This document shows positions 9,409-17,748 of a DNA stretch of 64,000 nt, one piece after another. The notes under the pieces are model-generated. The model saw only the letters and a program-made list of their open reading frames with translations, did no database searches and was not told the origin of the DNA. Every line of letters starts with the position of its first letter. Position 1 is the first letter of the stretch. Made by a program: the position numbers and the translations under genes. This DNA is from Acetobacter syzygii (GTDB lineage Bacteria; Pseudomonadota; Alphaproteobacteria; Acetobacterales; Acetobacteraceae), in assembly GCF_000964225.1 (NCBI RefSeq), contig NZ_BAMZ01000082.1, positions 1-64,000 on the forward strand, in the 5' to 3' direction.

Positions 9409-10059
9409 TCAGCCACGTGTGGTCACGAGTCGTTCACGCGCAAACCGCAAGGCTTCGGCCAGAACGGCCTGTACATCCAGCGTATCCGTCTCAATCACAT
9501 ACGCGTCATCCGCCACGCACATGGGGGCGGAATCCCGGCTGGCATCGGCTTCGTCCCGCGCACGCAGGGCCTCCTCCATCTGGCCAAGCTGGGCCTGCGC
9601 ATCTGCTGCGCTGGTATTCCCACCACTTTGCAAAAAACGCCGCAGGGCCCGTGTTGCGGGAGAGGCGGTGATGAACAGCTTGACATCCGCATCGGGAAAA
9701 ATGGCTGTGCCAATATCGCGCCCATCCAGTACGGCCCCCCGCTCGGCGGCAAAACGGCGCTGGGTTTCCACCAGTGCAGCCCTTACGGCAGGTTGTGCAG
9801 CAACCTTGCTGGCCGCCAGAGCCACCTCCGGCGTGCGCAGGTCCTTGCGCTGCATGTCCGCCGGGGTCAGCGCCTGCGCAAACCTCTGTGCGGGCTGGGC
9901 GGGGTCCTGCCCGGCATCCAGCGCAAGCCGCCCAACAGCGCGGTAGAGCAGCCCTGTGTCCAGGTAAGGCAGTTCCAGTGCCTCTGCCAGCTTACGGGCC
10001 AGCGTGCCCTTACCTGCCGCTGCCGGACCATCCACGGCAATAACCGGTCCGCCACGCAT
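9409..10059 (-). CDS. cmk: Cytidylate kinase
   Basis: CMP kinase phosphorylates CMP and dCMP to diphosphates using ATP. The 216-residue protein has the P-loop GPAAAGKGT near residue 11, the following LDTGLLYRAVG segment, the GRDIGTAIFPDADVK region of the nucleotide-binding core and the basic lid. The ATG at 10059 overlaps the aroA stop by one base (TGATG); a GTG one codon earlier is also possible. Coupling to aroA is the standard arrangement in proteobacteria. The stop lies about 280 bases before rpsA. Confidence 0.95.
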   Translation of the reverse strand: MRGGPVIAVDGPAAAGKGTLARKLAEALELPYLDTGLLYRAVGRLALDAGQDPAQPAQRFAQALTPADMQRKDLRTPEVALAASKVAAQPAVRAALVETQRRFAAERGAVLDGRDIGTAIFPDADVKLFITASPATRALRRFLQSGGNTSAADAQAQLGQMEEALRARDEADASRDSAPMCVADDAYVIETDTLDVQAVLAEALRFARERLVTTRG

Positions 10060-11408
10060 CACAGTGTAAACCCTGCGCCAAGGCTGTTCATCAGCTGCAA
10101 ATACCCCGGAAAGCTGGTGTCTATAAACGCGGTGTCATCAATATCCACCGGGTTCTGGGCAACCAGCCCCAGCACGGAAGCGCTCATGGCCAGCCGGTGG
10201 TCCATATGGGTCTCCACCACACCGCCACCGGGAATGGCACCATTGGTCCCGTACACCACCAGATCATCCCCTTCGACCGCCGTTTTAACGCCGTTATTTT
10301 CCAGCAGTGCCACCGTTGCAGCCAATCGGTCGCTTTCCTTCACACGCAGTTCTTCCACCCCGCAAAAGCGGGATACGCCGGAGGCATACGCGGCTGCCAC
10401 GGCCAGAATGGGGTATTCATCAATCATGGATGGCGCGCGGTCGGCAGGCACCTCCACACCCTTGAGGGTGGATGCCCGCACGTGCAGATCGCCCACCAGT
10501 TCCCCACCTTCCGTGCGGACGTTCGTGACCTCAAGCTGTGCGCCCATTTCCTGCAAGGTCACAAACAGCCCGGTGCGCAGCGGGTTCAGCCCGACTGTAG
10601 CAATCACAACATCCGCCCCCGGCACCAGCAGGGCCGCAACAATGGGAAACGCGGCGGAAGACGGATCGCCCGGCACCACCACATCGCGCGCCACAAGGTC
10701 TGGCCGGCCCTGCAGCTTAATAACCCGCCCCCCCTTGAATGTTTCTTCCACCTCCACGTGCGCGCCAAAGTGGCGCAGCATATTTTCGGTATGGTCGCGC
10801 GTAGCTACGGGTTCTTCCACCCGTGTCTGTCCCTGCGCGTTAAGCCCGGCCAGCAACACGGCGGATTTAACCTGAGCCGATGCCACAGGCAGGCGGTAAT
10901 CCAGTGGTTTGGGGTCCGCCAGACCACGAATGGCCATGGGCAGACGCCCCCCTTCTCGCGCCATAAAGGTTGCCCCCGTCCCCGCCAGCGGGTCCATGAC
11001 CCGCTTCATGGGTCTGCGGCGCAGGCTGGCATCCCCCGTCATAACCGAGACCATACCGTGGCTGGCCAGCAGGCCGGACAACAGGCGGGCCGCCGTGCCG
11101 GAGTTGCCCATATCCAGCACATCATCCGGCTCGCGGAGTTTGCCAATGCCCAGACCATTCACACGCCAGTCCCCCGGCGCGTGCTGCACGACCTGTGCCC
11201 CCAATGCCCGCATGGCGGCTGCGGTGCGCAGAACATCCTCCCCTTCCAGCAACCCGGTAATATGGGTTTCGCCCCGTGCGAGGGACGCAAACATGAGCGC
11301 ACGGTGGCTAATGGATTTATCGCCCGGCACACGGATGGAACCGGAAAGGGGAGCCTGCGCGCGCGTAACCCGCAGCGGACGGGCAGAGGGGGAAGATGCG
11401 TGTGTCAT
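10059..11408 (-). CDS. aroA: 3-phosphoshikimate 1-carboxyvinyltransferase (EPSP synthase)
   Basis: EPSP synthase joins phosphoenolpyruvate to shikimate-3-phosphate, the sixth step of the chorismate pathway. The 449-residue product carries VPGDKSISHRALMFASLA near the N-terminus, LDMGNSGTAARLLSGL, the SAQVKSAVLLAGL segment and RVKESDRLA, all landmarks of the enzyme. The start was placed at the ATG at 11408 (MTHASSPSARPLRV). An upstream TTG in frame would add 12 residues and has no ribosome site either, so the start is only moderately sure. In the active-site segment GNSGTAARLL the residue after GNSGT is Ala, as in many alphaproteobacterial class II-type enzymes, which are often glyphosate tolerant; tolerance here is inference. 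It is co-transcribed with cmk. Confidence 0.95.
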   Translation of the reverse strand: MTHASSPSARPLRVTRAQAPLSGSIRVPGDKSISHRALMFASLARGETHITGLLEGEDVLRTAAAMRALGAQVVQHAPGDWRVNGLGIGKLREPDDVLDMGNSGTAARLLSGLLASHGMVSVMTGDASLRRRPMKRVMDPLAGTGATFMAREGGRLPMAIRGLADPKPLDYRLPVASAQVKSAVLLAGLNAQGQTRVEEPVATRDHTENMLRHFGAHVEVEETFKGGRVIKLQGRPDLVARDVVVPGDPSSAAFPIVAALLVPGADVVIATVGLNPLRTGLFVTLQEMGAQLEVTNVRTEGGELVGDLHVRASTLKGVEVPADRAPSMIDEYPILAVAAAYASGVSRFCGVEELRVKESDRLAATVALLENNGVKTAVEGDDLVVYGTNGAIPGGGVVETHMDHRLAMSASVLGLVAQNPVDIDDTAFIDTSFPGYLQLMNSLGAGFTL

Positions 11409-11653
11409 GCCCTTTTCATTCCGGCGGGATGGACCGCAAGTCAATCGGTAACAGGTAGAAAATGAGGTTGGCAGAGACAGAAAATGCGACCAGATGCAAA
11501 CTCCGGGTTTGACAGAACCCGAAACACAGTGGCATTGGGCATCGCCTTAACAGTCTGGTTCGAGTCCTGCCGCAGCTTTGTGTGGCTGTTCAGGGTTCGT
11601 TCGTGTTCCGGGGCGTTGGCCCCAATATCTGCTCAGGATTGACAGGTAGCAAG

Positions 11654-11983
11654 ATGTCCCAGCCCGATCTCGGCACCAAACGCGTCTGCGTGTCCTGTGG
11701 TGCCCGTTTTTATGACCTGAACCGCGCACCCGCCATTTGCCCCAAATGCGGAACGGAACAGCCTGCTCTGGTGCCGCGCCTGCGCCGCAACTCTGACAGC
11801 CTGTCCCCCGTTCCGGCGAGTGCAGCCCCCATCAAGAAAGCCGATGACGATATCGATATCGACACCGATGACGATACCGACGACGATGATGTGATGGAAG
11901 ACACCGCTGATCTGGATGATGATGACGATGACATCAGTTCAGACATCGATGTCAGCACGGATTCGGAAGATCACGAATCCTGA
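11654..11983 (+). CDS. TIGR02300 (FYDLN acid) family protein
   Basis: A 109-residue protein of a family found almost only in alphaproteobacteria. The N-terminal half has a rubredoxin-like knuckle, CVSCGARFYDLNRAP followed by CPKCG, four cysteines that could hold zinc. The C-terminal half is an extreme acidic tail, runs of Asp with some Glu and Ser from about residue 65. No biochemical function is known to me. The ATG at 11654 is preferred over an earlier in-frame start because the family motif begins right after it. The 209-base gap upstream, towards the divergent aroA, holds a small stem-loop (CGGGTT/AACCCG) but no gene that I can support. Confidence 0.9.
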   Translation: MSQPDLGTKRVCVSCGARFYDLNRAPAICPKCGTEQPALVPRLRRNSDSLSPVPASAAPIKKADDDIDIDTDDDTDDDDVMEDTADLDDDDDDISSDIDVSTDSEDHES

Positions 11984-12020
11984 CCCCTTACGGGGTGCTG
12001 AACACCATCGTGTCAGACCA

Positions 12021-12052
12021 AAAAAAGCCCGCTGGATGCAGCGGGCTTTTTT
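12021..12052. terminator. Bidirectional terminator between TIGR02300 gene and folB
   Basis: Perfect 14-bp stem AAAAAAGCCCGCTG / CAGCGGGCTTTTTT with a GATG loop. The A-run and T-run on either side serve both converging genes. Confidence 0.93.
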
Positions 12053-12077
12053 TATGACGTAAAAATTTGGAATTGCA

Positions 12078-12485
12078 TCAGCCGGAGGTGCAGGCCGGGC
12101 GGCGCTCTATTTCCACACCAACGGCCTCTATTTCCTCAAACACATCCAGCTTTTCTATACGCACCCGCACCACACGAACGCGGGCATCTGCCAGCACGCC
12201 AGATGCAATGCGCTCGGCCAGTGTTTCCACCAGACGCACATGGCCTTCCTGCACAATACGGTGCACAAGCTGTACAACCCGCTCGTAAGAGACGGTACGG
12301 CTCAGATCATCCGGCCCCACCTCAAGGTCAGTCCGGTCATCCACCCCAAAATGGACCGAAACCCGAATACGCTGGGTCACACCCTGCTCATGCGGGAACA
12401 CGCCAATATGGGCGTCGAGCACCATATTTTTCAAAAACAGGCAACGCAGCGGCGGCTGGTCCGCCCATGGTGCAAAAACGGCCAT
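12078..12485 (-). CDS. folB: Dihydroneopterin aldolase
   Basis: FolB cleaves 7,8-dihydroneopterin to hydroxymethyldihydropterin in folate synthesis. The 135-residue product has the family segment VLDAHIGVFPHEQGVTQRI near residue 22 (with the catalytic Glu in HEQG), SYERVVQLVHRIV in the middle, LVETLAERIASGVL, and VRVRIEKLDVF at the end. The ATG at 12485 was chosen because GGAAGA lies at good spacing upstream and it falls just after the stop of the preceding reductase gene. An earlier ATG at 12506 would overlap that gene. It is the second gene of a two-gene unit with the SDR reductase. Confidence 0.92.
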   Translation of the reverse strand: MAVFAPWADQPPLRCLFLKNMVLDAHIGVFPHEQGVTQRIRVSVHFGVDDRTDLEVGPDDLSRTVSYERVVQLVHRIVQEGHVRLVETLAERIASGVLADARVRVVRVRIEKLDVFEEIEAVGVEIERRPACTSG

Positions 12486-12489
12486 TCTT

Positions 12490-13290
12490 TTATTCTTCCA
12501 AGGCATGTCCGGCCAACGGGGCCGGAGACCATTGCAGATGCTGTCCACCATCCAGAGCCAGCATTTGCCCGGTCACGGAAGGAAGAACCAAGAGGGCAAG
12601 GGCCGCACGGGCAACCTCATCCGGTGTAGTACCCTGGGCCAGCGGCACTGAGGCACATTGCCGGGCAAACTGCTCCTCCGTCTGCCGCGGACTGGGCAGG
12701 GCAGGGCCGGGACCTATGGCATTGACCCGAATTCCGCGTGGCGCAAGAGCCAGAGCCATGGTCTGGGTAAGCGTCCACAAAGCACTTTTGGACACGGTAT
12801 AGCTGACAAAATGAGGCGTGAGTGACCAGACCCGCTCGTCCAGCATATTCAGCACCATGCCCTGTGCCCCTTGTGGCAAGCCTTTGGCAAAAGCCTGAAT
12901 AAGCACAAAAGGCGCGCGCAGGTTGGGCTTCATATGCATCATCCAGCTTTCCAGCGAGGCATCATCCCACTCATCCCGCTCAAAGGTGGAAGCATTGTTG
13001 ACCAGCACCCCCAAGGGACCGCCCAGCGCCTGCGTGGCCTGCCCGTACAAAGCCTGTACCTGCTCCTCACGCATCAGATCAGCCTGCAGCACGCACCCTG
13101 TGCGGCCCAGCGCCTGTACGGCTTGCAGGGTCTCCTCCGCTTCGGCCCTGTTGCTTCGGTAGTGAATGGCAACATCAAACCCGGCCTGAGCCAGCGCAAG
13201 CACAATGGCCCGGCCCAGCCGTGCACCGCCCCCGCTCACCAGAGCGCGACGCGGTATGGCCGGACTGATCGGCAGCATATCCACGGGCAT
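12490..13290 (-). CDS. SDR family oxidoreductase, pteridine reductase/FolM-like
   Basis: A 266-residue short-chain dehydrogenase/reductase. The nucleotide-binding motif is SGGGARLGRAI (about residue 20), followed by HYRSN where the basic residue suggests NADPH. NNAS lies at about 100 and the catalytic pair is in SYTVSKSAL (Y and K). This set resembles FolM and PTR1, which reduce dihydromonapterin, dihydrofolate or other pterins. The tight coupling with folB, only 4 bases downstream of its stop, supports a pterin or folate role. That assignment is inference: the residue after NM (LDERVW) rather than a plain Ser also fits the pteridine-reductase branch. A generic SDR is the alternative. Confidence 0.8.
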   Translation of the reverse strand: MPVDMLPISPAIPRRALVSGGGARLGRAIVLALAQAGFDVAIHYRSNRAEAEETLQAVQALGRTGCVLQADLMREEQVQALYGQATQALGGPLGVLVNNASTFERDEWDDASLESWMMHMKPNLRAPFVLIQAFAKGLPQGAQGMVLNMLDERVWSLTPHFVSYTVSKSALWTLTQTMALALAPRGIRVNAIGPGPALPSPRQTEEQFARQCASVPLAQGTTPDEVARAALALLVLPSVTGQMLALDGGQHLQWSPAPLAGHALEE

Positions 13291-13323
13291 GGTCTTTAAT
13301 CCTTAAAATTGATGGCCTGTAGT

Positions 13324-13920
13324 TCAGGCAGGGCGGCGGGCACCAAGGGCGGCTGCCAGTGTGCCATCATCCAGCACATCCAGAGCGCCCCCCATGGGCA
13401 CACCCTGCGCCACACGGCTGACGGTCAGCCCCTCGTAGGTTTCCAGCTGATCCATAAGCCAATGCATGGTGGTCGCACCTTCCACCGTTGCACCAAGAGC
13501 CAGAATAACCTCACGCACCGTTCCCTGATGCAGGCGGGTCAGCAGGGCAGACACATTCAGATCTTCCGGCCCAACACCCGCCAGAGGGGACAGAGTGCCC
13601 CCCAGAACCTGATAAACACCGCGGTGAACCCCTGCACGTTCAAGCGCCCACAGATCCCCCACCGTTTCCACCACACACACGACCCCCTTGTCACGCAGTG
13701 GGTCGGAGCAGATATGGCATGGGTCGGATGTATCTAGATTACCGCATGATGAGCAGGTGCGAATAGCCTCCCCCGCCCGCTCCATGGCTCTGGCAAGCGG
13801 AGCCAGCCGTGTATGGGGTTCCCTGAGCAGATACAGAGCCACCCGCCGCGCGGAACGCGGGCCAAAGCCCGGTAAACGCCCCAGCAGGCGAATAAGCTGC
13901 TCTATTTCCTGACCACCCAT
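13324..13920 (-). CDS. recR: Recombination protein RecR
   Basis: RecR works with RecO (and RecF) to load RecA on gapped DNA. The 198-residue protein has the helix-hairpin-helix LPGFGPRSARRVALYLL near the N-terminus, a four-cysteine zinc knuckle CSSCGNLDTSDPCHIC at about 56-71, and a Toprim domain with VVETVGDLWALE and LGGTLSPLAGVGPEDLNV. It follows ybaB, the common dnaX-ybaB-recR order. Confidence 0.96.
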   Translation of the reverse strand: MGGQEIEQLIRLLGRLPGFGPRSARRVALYLLREPHTRLAPLARAMERAGEAIRTCSSCGNLDTSDPCHICSDPLRDKGVVCVVETVGDLWALERAGVHRGVYQVLGGTLSPLAGVGPEDLNVSALLTRLHQGTVREVILALGATVEGATTMHWLMDQLETYEGLTVSRVAQGVPMGGALDVLDDGTLAAALGARRPA

Positions 13921-13966
13921 ACCGGTGCGCTTTCCCCGCCTTACAAGGTTCTGTTACGTCTGTGGC

Positions 13967-14290
13967 TTAGAACGGCAGTTTCATGCCAGCGGGCAGGTTG
14001 AGGCCACCGGTCACCTTCTGCATTTCTTCTGCGGCTTTTTCGTCCAGTTTTTTGCGTGCGTCCGCACAGGCAGCCACAATAAGATCCTGCAGCATTTCCA
14101 TTTCGGTCGGGTCAGCCAGCTTGGGATCAATCTTGATGGAGCGCATGTCACCTTTGCCGCTCAGCACAACGCTGACCATGCCTGCACCAGCGGAACCATC
14201 AATGCTCATGGCTTCCAGTGTGGACTGCATGGCTTCCATCTTGGACTGCATCTGCGTGGCCTGCTTCATCAGTGAGGCAAGGTTTTTCAT
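13967..14290 (-). CDS. YbaB/EbfC nucleoid-associated protein
   Basis: A 107-residue member of the YbaB/EbfC family of small dimeric DNA-binding proteins. The N-terminal helix contains [20 protein letters not shown], typical of the family, followed by the beta region ([16 protein letters not shown]) and a C-terminal helix with [12 protein letters not shown]. It lies between dnaX and recR on the same strand, with gaps of about 120 and 46 bases. The ribosome site AGGGGA is clear. Confidence 0.94.
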   Translation of the reverse strand: MKNLASLMKQATQMQSKMEAMQSTLEAMSIDGSAGAGMVSVVLSGKGDMRSIKIDPKLADPTEMEMLQDLIVAACADARKKLDEKAAEEMQKVTGGLNLPAGMKLPF

Positions 14291-14410
14291 GGTTATCCCC
14301 TAAGCTTGTCTATCTGCCGCATATGGTGCGGCATGGCGCACCCCAGTGGCGCATCATGTCTGTTTAATCTGGCCCAGAACGCGCGGTTTTGCCAGCCCGG
14401 ACGCATCACT

Positions 14411-16447
14411 TCAGTCCTGCGAGGCTCCGGGGTCATACGGTCGCTCATCCTCATCCAGTGGTTCGGCATCCACTGGGGCAAACAGCAGTTCTGGTGGTTC
14501 TTCGGGTGGCAGCCCGTAATCATCCAACCCATGGTCGCGCACTTCGCCCAGTTCCGCATCGGGGAAGGCATTGAGGATGGCCCTGACCAGCGGGTGAGCC
14601 TCTGCCTCGCGCCGCCGGAACTGAATGACCTCCGCCCCTTGGGCATCCAGCGTGGGTTCGCCCTCCTCCACGCCGGTTTCAATCTGCCAGCTTATGCCGG
14701 TTGCCCGGTTCAGCACCCGGCGCAGTTGTGGAATAACATCACCGGGAACGCCGCGCTCAAAGCGCAGCACAATCCGGCCCTGGGTAAAAGAGATCAGATG
14801 GGCAGCATGGCGCAACTGCCCATGCAAAATGGCCTCGCGCTGGTCTTTGACCAGTGCCACCGCTTCCCGCCATGTTCTGGGGAGCGGGGGGGCCGATGGC
14901 TCCACTGGCACCACAGCAGGTGCCGCCACCATTGGCGCTGGCTGGGCCATAGCCCCAACTGCCATGCCGCCAGAACTGACCATACGCAGGCGTGGTGGTT
15001 CGTAACCACCAGCACCATCAGGCGTAAAAGCAGCGCCCCCCCCCACTGACTGAGCGGAGGGGGAGCTGGCCGAAGCCCCACCGGGAGGAACACCCACAGG
15101 CGCGGAGGAGGTTCCAGCGCGTGCATTCCCCCCCCCATCGGGCGCATTGGTCAGGCGTTTAACCAGATCTTCGGGTGAGGGAAGATCGGCCACATAACAC
15201 AGGCGGATCAGCACCATATCTGCCGCTGCACGGCGGTCTGGGGCGGTTTCTACCTCCCGCACACCTTTAACCAGCATCTGCCACGCGCGCATAAGCACCG
15301 GCACGGCAAAGGCTCCAGCCATATGTGTGCCGCGTACACGCTCCGCCTCGGGCATATCCGCCGAATCCCCCAAAGAGGGAACCGCACGCAGGCGGGAAAT
15401 AACATGCACCAGTTCCAGCATGTCCCCCAACACCAGCCCCGGGTCCGCACCACGTGCATAGGCGGCATCGAGCAGGGCCAGAGCAACATCGGGCTTGCCA
15501 GTCAGCACGGCATCGAGCAGGTCGAACACGACCTCGCGGTCAGCCAGCCCCAGCATATCGCTGACTATGGCGGCACCAATCTCCCCGCCTTCTTCCGTCA
15601 ACCCGCTCCCTTGGGCAATCGCCTGATCCAGCAGGGACAGACCATCACGCACCGACCCGTCTGCGGCGCGGGCAATCAGAGCCAGAGCATCGTCCGATAG
15701 CCGGACCTGCTCCTTTTGCGCTATGCGCGCAAACAGCCCCACCAGATCGGCCTGTGGTACACGCCGCAGGTCAAACCGCTGGCAACGGGACAGAACCGTA
15801 ACTGGCACCTTGCGCAATTCGGTCGTGGCAAAAATAAACGTAACCTGCGCTGGTGGCTCTTCCAGTGTTTTAAGCAGAGCATTGAAGGCATTGCGCGAGA
15901 GCATATGCACTTCGTCGATAATAAAGACCTTCATGCGCCCCTGCATGGGGCGGAAGCGTGTGGCCTCTATGATCTCGCGCACATCATCCACACCGGTGCG
16001 GGAGGCGGCGTCCATTTCCAGCACATCCGGATGACGGTCATTGAGAATGGCAACGCAGTTGGGGCATACGCCGCACGGGTCTGCCGTGGGACCACCGTTA
16101 CCATCTGGTCCGGTACAATTCAGAGCACGGGCAATAATACGGGCCGTTGTGGTTTTACCCACCCCCCGCACACCGGTCAGCATAAAGGCGTGCGCCACAC
16201 GCCCAAGCGCAAACGCATTGCGCAGGGTGCGGACCATGGCCTCCTGACCGATCAGGTCATCAAACGTTGTGGGGCGGTATTTGCGGGCCAGAACACGGTA
16301 CGGCGTTGCCGGGGCATTGATGGGCTGAGGAGGAGGTGCAGCAGCCTGCGCGGGCAACTCGGGCTCGCCAAACAGGCCGGGGCCTTCCGGTTCCGGACTG
16401 GGAAGTCCCTCGTCGTGAGGAAACTGCTCGTCAGTCGTATCGCTCAT
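14411..16447 (-). CDS. dnaX: DNA polymerase III subunit tau/gamma
   Basis: DnaX is the motor of the clamp loader and links polymerase cores at the replication fork. From the ATG at 16447 the product is about 678 residues. It has an unusual acidic/proline-rich leader of about 45 residues, then YRVLARKYRPTTFDDLIGQ, Walker A GVRGVGKTT (92-100), a zinc module (C111, C125, C128, C131), DEVHMLSR (about 158) and the sensor segment FATTELRKVPVTVLSRCQRF. A proline/glycine-rich linker and a tau-type C-terminus follow. The longer in-frame start at 16549 would run through the SRP RNA and was rejected. No AAAAAAG slippery heptamer was spotted, so a gamma frameshift product is not evident. Confidence 0.95.
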   Translation of the reverse strand: MSDTTDEQFPHDEGLPSPEPEGPGLFGEPELPAQAAAPPPQPINAPATPYRVLARKYRPTTFDDLIGQEAMVRTLRNAFALGRVAHAFMLTGVRGVGKTTTARIIARALNCTGPDGNGGPTADPCGVCPNCVAILNDRHPDVLEMDAASRTGVDDVREIIEATRFRPMQGRMKVFIIDEVHMLSRNAFNALLKTLEEPPAQVTFIFATTELRKVPVTVLSRCQRFDLRRVPQADLVGLFARIAQKEQVRLSDDALALIARAADGSVRDGLSLLDQAIAQGSGLTEEGGEIGAAIVSDMLGLADREVVFDLLDAVLTGKPDVALALLDAAYARGADPGLVLGDMLELVHVISRLRAVPSLGDSADMPEAERVRGTHMAGAFAVPVLMRAWQMLVKGVREVETAPDRRAAADMVLIRLCYVADLPSPEDLVKRLTNAPDGGGNARAGTSSAPVGVPPGGASASSPSAQSVGGGAAFTPDGAGGYEPPRLRMVSSGGMAVGAMAQPAPMVAAPAVVPVEPSAPPLPRTWREAVALVKDQREAILHGQLRHAAHLISFTQGRIVLRFERGVPGDVIPQLRRVLNRATGISWQIETGVEEGEPTLDAQGAEVIQFRRREAEAHPLVRAILNAFPDAELGEVRDHGLDDYGLPPEEPPELLFAPVDAEPLDEDERPYDPGASQD

Positions 16448-16534
16448 GCCATGCCCGAAGAATGTAAGGTCACGCCCACATGTCCGGCCCGGCAGGCGCG
16501 GAATGGTCTGATCCACAAGGGCGGAAAATGCAGG

Positions 16535-16633
16535 TGGAAAGCCGGACAATAACCCGGGCGAAACTCACCATGGCTGCTTCCTTCCGGACCTGACCGGTTT
16601 AGCAAGGCGCCCGTCCACTGCCGACTTTCCGGC
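16535..16633 (-). ncRNA. ffs: Signal recognition particle RNA (4.5S type)
   Basis: The minus strand holds the diagnostic apical loop GGTCAGGTCCGGAAGGAAGC (about 16598-16570), the Ffh-binding hairpin of bacterial SRP RNA. The flanks pair into a long rod: 5' GGAAAG with 3' CTTTCC and GGGCG with CGCCC. The total is about 99 bases, the short bacterial form. Ends are estimated from the outer stem and from the promoter upstream. It sits just ahead of dnaX, a frequent neighbour in proteobacteria. Confidence 0.93.
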
Positions 16634-16638
16634 ACCAC

Positions 16639-16667
16639 ACGTAGCACCAAATGCGCGCTCATGCCAA
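16639..16667 (-). promoter_or_regulatory. Promoter of the SRP RNA
   Basis: On the minus strand, TTGGCA (16667-16662) and CTACGT (16644-16639) are 17 bases apart, the layout of a vegetative promoter with an alphaproteobacterial-style -10. The predicted start falls at about 16633, exactly where the outer stem of the SRP RNA begins. That agreement supports both calls. Confidence 0.65.
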
Positions 16668-16766
16668 CCCTGTTGGCAGCATTTGGGGTTGTTTCTTTAC
16701 CTGCTGGACACAGACAGGCTAGAAAACCAGAGAATTGGTGTGTCCCGTCGCAGACTCAGGAGAATT

Positions 16767-17201
16767 GTGCTCGTGTCCGGTTTTCGTTTGTATCATGCCG
16801 TTATGGCATCTGCTCTTCTGGCTGGCAGTCTGGCCGTATCCCCCGCTGCCCGTGCGGATGGGGATGAAACAGCCCCACGCAGCAACGTTAACAACATCCA
16901 GTTACAAAAAGAACTTTCTGTTCTGCACATGAAACCCGAAGCTGCTGGCCCTGCCTGCATTGACTCACTCAAGGAACTGCACAAAACGCAGGATCTTTTG
17001 GCAAAAGAACAGGAAAACTCCCACGATCAGGATCTGACTGTTGCGGAAGACGTTCTTGAATCCGACTTTGAAAATTCGATCGAAGCCTGCGCAGGGGATG
17101 TGGAAAAACTGTGCGAAACCCACAATCCACAACCCGAACTTGTTAAGGCGTGCGAAGCCATAGACAGCCTGCCATCCAAAGATTCACAGGCCGCGGACTG
17201 A
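16767..17201 (+). CDS. Small secreted protein of unknown function, four cysteines
   Basis: I do not recognise this gene. The GTG at 16767 was chosen because AGGAG lies 4 bases upstream; a GTG at 16773 is as likely, and a later ATG at 16803 would still leave part of the signal. The product is about 144 residues. It begins with a signal peptide ending at AARA (MASALLAGSLAVSPAARA). The mature part is acidic and probably helical, with four cysteines, two of them in ACAGDVEKLC, a spacing seen in eukaryotic-like Cys-rich repeats. The cysteines could form periplasmic disulfides. It is a single gene, divergent from the SRP RNA, followed by an AT-rich gap. Confidence 0.6.
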   Translation: MLVSGFRLYHAVMASALLAGSLAVSPAARADGDETAPRSNVNNIQLQKELSVLHMKPEAAGPACIDSLKELHKTQDLLAKEQENSHDQDLTVAEDVLESDFENSIEACAGDVEKLCETHNPQPELVKACEAIDSLPSKDSQAAD

Positions 17202-17748
17202 GACGCACCCATCCAGTTTGTCCTGAATTGTATTTTGGCACACGACTGACTACGCCGGGGGGGGGAAATGAGCAGCAGACCCGCATGATCTGAACGCTCA
17301 TTGCGCCCCAGTAGGCCGAATGCTTGATTTTCCGACAGCGTGCGCCACACACCAGTATTTTTGAAAATGATTTTGAAAATTCCATGATATTTAAAAAGAA
17401 TTTTTAATTCCCATAAATTAAAATACCTCAGTTTTACTGATTTTTTGATAGACGATGATTTTTTCGATATTTATCTGAAAAATTTACGCCAAAACTCTTC
17501 ACAACAGAAATTAAATTCGAACAAAATAGACTCAAACTACTTTATTTTTGCATATTTTTTCACAAATTTTTCTCATACATCTCGCCACAATCAGAGCGCA
17601 CAACAGCTCTGTTTTTATAACAGTCAGATTTTTAAATTTACGCGTATGAATTAAAAAACCATTCTCATAGTCTATGCTTTCTCTTATCATAAAATATATT
17701 TTTCACACGAAACACATTATCAACAAGAGTTCAGTGGACCAGTAAGAC
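17202..17748. other. AT-rich intergenic region before nagA
   Basis: About 550 bases without a supported gene. From about 17360 to 17740 the composition drops sharply to AT-rich DNA with many A and T runs, unlike the GC-rich genes on both sides. A 69-codon frame (17445-17654) has no ribosome site and a composition set by the AT bias, so it was not called. No terminator, transposase remnant or clear repeat was seen. The right end should contain the nagA promoter. Confidence 0.5.

Noticed and set aside
11551-11580. tRNA-like T-arm text (GGTTCGAGTCCTGCCG)
   Set aside because: T stem does not pair (TCTGG with CCTGC), no matching 5' acceptor arm or anticodon arm could be placed, and no CCA. At most a tRNA fragment.
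14411-16447. dnaX frameshift making gamma
   Set aside because: No AAAAAAG slippery heptamer was spotted on reading the gene.
17445-17654. 69-codon AT-rich frame
   Set aside because: No ribosome site, no hydrophobic or domain pattern, composition follows the AT-rich DNA.
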